A program made the position numbers and the translations under genes. Shown here in pieces: positions 48,299 to 50,570 of a stretch of 50,570 nt of DNA. The notes under the pieces were generated by a model, which made no database searches, was not told where the DNA came from, and saw nothing but the letters and a program-made list of their open reading frames with translations. Source of the DNA: a bacterium (lineage in GTDB: Bacteria > Pseudomonadota > Alphaproteobacteria > Acetobacterales > Acetobacteraceae); assembly GCA_026224825.1 (NCBI GenBank), contig JAMFRO010000081.1, forward strand, positions 1 through 50,570, read 5' to 3'. How positions within the stretch are numbered: position 1 is the stretch's first letter; each line of letters opens with the position of its first letter.

Positions 48299-49345
48299 AT
48301 GAAATTCAAACAACTCGGCAAAACCGGTATTTCGGTGAGTGAGATCTGCCTCGGCACCATGACCTGGGGGCAGCAGAATAGTGAGGCGGAGGCCCATCAA
48401 CAGCTTGATTATGCTTGGGAACAGGGGATTAATTTTCTCGACACGGCGGAGATGTATCCGGTGCCGCCGAATGGGGAAACGCAAGGTAGGACGGAGTCTT
48501 ACATAGGCTCCTGGCTGGCGGCGCGGGGTAAGCGGGATGATGTGATTATCGCCACCAAGGTGGCGGGGCGGGGCGAGCGCAATGGGATTACCTGGCTGCG
48601 GCCGCTGCCTATAAGGCTGGATAAGCGCAATATTACCGCCGCACTTGAGGCTAGTTTGCAGCGGCTGGGTACGGATTATGTGGATCTGTACCAGTTGCAT
48701 TGGCCGGACCGGGTTACGCCGTTGTTTGGCGGTACGGAATATGTGCATGCGCCGGATCCGCAGGATGTGCCGATAGAGGAGACGCTTGGCGTGCTGGGCG
48801 AGCTGGTGGCATCGGGCAAGGTGCGGGCGATTGGGCTTTCCAACGAGACGCCTTGGGGGGTGATGCAGTTTTTGCGGGCGGCGGAGAAGCTGGGACTGCC
48901 GCGGGTGGCTTCCATTCAGAACGCTTATAGCGTGGTGAACCGTACGTTCGAGCCGGGGTTGAGCGAGATTGCCTTGCGGGAGGATGTGGGGCTGCTGCCG
49001 TACTCTTCTCTGGGTGGGGGGACGCTTTCGGGCAAATATATCGGCGGGGCGCGGCCGGCGGGGGCGCGGATGACCATTTCCGCGCGGTTTACCCGGTATT
49101 CCTCAGCCCAGGGCGAGCGGGCGATTGAGCGCTATGTGGCGCTGGCACGGGAACATGGGATCGACCCCTGCCAGATGGCGCTGGCTTATGTGGCGGGGAA
49201 ACCGTTTGTGACGGCGACGATTATCGGGGCGACCAGCCTGGCGCAGTTGAAGACGGATATTGATGGGTTTGGGCTGGTTTTACCGCCGGAGGTGCTGGCG
49301 GGGATTGAGGCGATTCATACGGATTCGCCGAACCCCTGCCCTTGA
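48299..49345 (+). CDS. Aldo/keto reductase (Tas-like)
   Basis: 348 residues from MKFKQLGKTGISVSEICLGTMTWG (48299; ATG-ATG pair, so 48296 is possible). Catalytic residues are Asp/Tyr in FLDTAEMYP, Lys in IIATKVAG and His in YQLHWPD. The NADPH-binding region VGLLPYSSLGGGTLSGKY and the Arg-containing tail fit the family. Tas-like proteins are of unclear substrate. Confidence 0.9.
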   Translation: MKFKQLGKTGISVSEICLGTMTWGQQNSEAEAHQQLDYAWEQGINFLDTAEMYPVPPNGETQGRTESYIGSWLAARGKRDDVIIATKVAGRGERNGITWLRPLPIRLDKRNITAALEASLQRLGTDYVDLYQLHWPDRVTPLFGGTEYVHAPDPQDVPIEETLGVLGELVASGKVRAIGLSNETPWGVMQFLRAAEKLGLPRVASIQNAYSVVNRTFEPGLSEIALREDVGLLPYSSLGGGTLSGKYIGGARPAGARMTISARFTRYSSAQGERAIERYVALAREHGIDPCQMALAYVAGKPFVTATIIGATSLAQLKTDIDGFGLVLPPEVLAGIEAIHTDSPNPCP

Positions 49346-49367
49346 TTGGGGGCAGAGCCGCGCATCG

Positions 49368-49397
49368 GGGCTGAACGGCTTGACGGCCGTTCAGCCC
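49368..49397 (+). terminator. Hairpin after the aldo/keto reductase gene
   Basis: GGGCTGAACGGC (49368-49379) pairs perfectly with GCCGTTCAGCCC (49386-49397) around a 6-nt loop. The following bases (GGGGGTTGTTT) hold only a weak T-run. Confidence 0.55.
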
Positions 49398-49408
49398 GGG
49401 GGTTGTTT

Positions 49409-49474
49409 GACGAGTATTAGATGTTTGCATGACGATATTAGATACTCGTCACGACGTTATTAGATGTTTGCATG
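49409..49474. repeat. Direct and inverted repeats upstream of the pentapeptide gene
   Basis: The 17-bp unit TATTAGATGTTTGCATG occurs at 49415-49431 and 49458-49474, 43 bp apart, with a partial copy (ATATTAGATA) at 49435. Overlapping these, GACGAGTAT (49409-49417) and ATACTCGTC (49442-49450) form a perfect 9-bp inverted repeat. The block lies 87 bp before the pentapeptide-protein start. It may be a multi-site operator. Confidence 0.7.
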
Positions 49475-49560
49475 GTGGGATTGGTTGAGGTGGGGTTTGC
49501 GATTTTGCTTGCCTAGGTGTTTGGGTAAGTGGATGCAGGTGGCTTGGTCTTTCTCCGAAA

Positions 49561-50340
49561 GTGCGGCTTTTGATGGATATTGTGAATTCGGAACGTCTTG
49601 GGGCGAAACTGCGTGACAAGACGCAGATCGTGGCCGTTGGTTTTGACGGTGTGGATTGGCAGGATTTATCCTGTGAAGATGCGCGTTTTGTTGATTGTGT
49701 GTTTGAAGGGCAATCGTTCGCGAATACGGTTTTTTCAGGCGCCAAGTTTTTGCGCTGCAAATTTATCCGGTGCCGTTTTGCGCGGGTAGGCTTTGAAGAG
49801 GCGGAATTCACTGAATGTGGCTTTGTGGTGCGCGATGGTGCGCCGGCCGGTTGTGTGTTTTTTGACTGCGAACTTCGGCAGTCCCGGTTTTTGAATTGTG
49901 ATCTTTCATTCTGCCAGTTCAGGCGGTCTGATTTGTTTTCCGTGGAGATGGAGCAGTGCAATCTGCTGGGGGTGGTTTTTGAGAAGGTGGGTTTTAGCCA
50001 CGCCTATAGCCGGAAGGTGAGCGTGACGCGGGCGAGCTTCCGCAGGTGTAATTTGCAGTTGGTGGAGATGGTGGATGCTTGTTTGGCCACATGCGAATTT
50101 ACCGGGAGTAATCTCAGGGAGGCTGATTTTACGGCGGCGGATTTGACGGATGCGGATTTGCGGGATTGCGATTTGTTTCAGGTGGTTTTTGTGAAAGCGA
50201 AGTTGGAAGGGGCGGATGTTCGGGGGGCGGAGATTGGGGGGCTTGATTTGGGGTTGGTTGCTAGTTTTGGGCGGATGAAGATTGGGGTTGAGCAGCAGCA
50301 GAGGTTGCTGGAGAATATGGGGATTGATGTGCATCCGTGA
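49561..50340 (+). CDS. Pentapeptide-repeat protein, Qnr-like
   Basis: 259 residues if the GTG at 49561 is used; the ATG at 49573 (MDIVNSERLG) is as likely, and no ribosome site is clear. It is made of A(D/N)LxX-like pentapeptides: FVDCVFEGQSFANTVFSGAKFLRCKFIRCRF, and later LREADFTAADLTDADLRDCDLFQ. The C-terminus (DVRGAEIGGLDL...VEQQQRLLENMGIDV) resembles the capping tail of Qnr gyrase-protecting proteins, from memory. An Ala/Ser-rich helix breaks the repeats near residue 140, as in Qnr. Composition looks less GC-rich than neighbours, suggesting transfer. Gyrase protection is inference. Confidence 0.75.
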   Translation: MRLLMDIVNSERLGAKLRDKTQIVAVGFDGVDWQDLSCEDARFVDCVFEGQSFANTVFSGAKFLRCKFIRCRFARVGFEEAEFTECGFVVRDGAPAGCVFFDCELRQSRFLNCDLSFCQFRRSDLFSVEMEQCNLLGVVFEKVGFSHAYSRKVSVTRASFRRCNLQLVEMVDACLATCEFTGSNLREADFTAADLTDADLRDCDLFQVVFVKAKLEGADVRGAEIGGLDLGLVASFGRMKIGVEQQQRLLENMGIDVHP

Positions 50341-50371
50341 GGGTGTGGGGGTTCATCATTCGTGCCGCTCA

Positions 50372-50408
50372 GAGAAAGATGGGTTGCTTCGCTGCGCTCG
50401 CAATGACG
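50372..50408 (-). repeat. Dispersed short repeat (GCGAGCGCAGCGAAGC family), copy b
   Basis: On the minus strand this reads CGTCATTGCGAGCGCAGCGA, then AGCAACCC, nearly the same as copy a at 45358. It lies 32 bp after the pentapeptide gene's stop, in inverted orientation to copy a. Confidence 0.7.
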
Positions 50409-50501
50409 ATAAAAACCATTGTTCCTTGGTTCGATCAGTGGAGCCTGTTCCTTCGTTCTTTAATCGCAGATCATTTGGCAAGATGTTTTTTGCCGGTCAT
50501 C

Positions 50502-50570
50502 CTATCGAACCCGGCGGAACGAGCTTTCGTCGATAAGGGCCATCCACATGCTTTTCCACTGCGGATCAGC
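50502..50570 (-). CDS. Partial reading frame, C-terminal end of an unknown protein
   Basis: The minus strand from the window edge reads 22 codons (ADPQWKSMWMALIDESSFRR then VR) before a TAG at 50502-50504. The composition is protein-like and the frame stays open to the edge, so it is probably the end of a gene lying to the right. It is too short to assign. The stretch from 50409 to 50501 shows no gene. Confidence 0.35.
   Translation of the reverse strand, partial: ADPQWKSMWMALIDESSFRRVR

Overview
The window looks like chromosome of a GC-rich alphaproteobacterium, most likely of the family Acetobacteraceae (an acidophile or acetic-acid-bacteria relative such as Acidocella or Acidiphilium; the genus is inference). 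Supporting markers are a CcrM-type GANTC methyltransferase, an F0 ATP synthase operon (I-a-c-b'-b) separate from F1, a short HPr kinase next to RapZ and a regulatory PTS, and an ELM1-like protein. There is no phage, plasmid or CRISPR signature. Gene density is high, with many 1-4 nt start/stop overlaps.

Layout: 1-2.1 kb, a dispersed repeat, a family 5 solute-binding protein and tRNA-Leu(UAA). 2.2-5.2 kb, a class A penicillin-binding protein converging on an acyltransferase. 5.3-9.2 kb, a sulfate ABC transporter operon (sbp-cysT-cysW-cysA, minus strand) with a good sigma70-type promoter. 9.4-13.4 kb, a MocR-family regulator divergent from an APC permease / ferredoxin / M24 hydrolase operon, with paired dyads between them. 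13.5-16 kb, glutaryl-CoA dehydrogenase and an HI0933-type flavoprotein. 16-18.8 kb, a metallophosphoesterase / cupredoxin / ECF sigma / anti-sigma operon facing a 67-residue secreted protein. 18.9-22.8 kb, hprK-rapZ-EIIA(Man)-HPr-EI. 22.9-25.4 kb, a glycosyltransferase-like protein with a C-terminal discoidin-like domain, and UDP-galactopyranose mutase. 25.5-28.6 kb, an MmoC-like reductase, two tiny Flp pilins and ccrM. 28.8-31.3 kb, F0 ATP synthase. 31.7-35 kb, an amino-acid ABC transporter without ATPase, plus a carbamate-kinase-like gene. 35-40.3 kb, a Zn/Mn uptake operon, a Zur-like regulator and an Nramp-like transporter, with two matching Zur-type boxes. 40.3-50.6 kb, an SDR, a deacylase, an ELM1-like protein, a large unknown protein, a HigBA-type toxin-antitoxin pair, CreA, a GT4 glycosyltransferase, an aldo/keto reductase and a Qnr-like pentapeptide protein.

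The most unusual structures are: (1) a dispersed intergenic element present five times, built from conserved palindromic modules around an exchangeable 22-25 bp hairpin; (2) two divergent copies of the motif GAATAAA-N15-GTCTT between the ECF-sigma operon and a small secreted-protein gene, which look like a self-controlled sigma regulon; (3) an orphan methane-monooxygenase-type reductase that lacks the FAD-binding RxYS motif; (4) two orphan Flp pilins without assembly genes. Regulatory-site calls are by eye. Gene functions rest on recognised family motifs, not on database searches.
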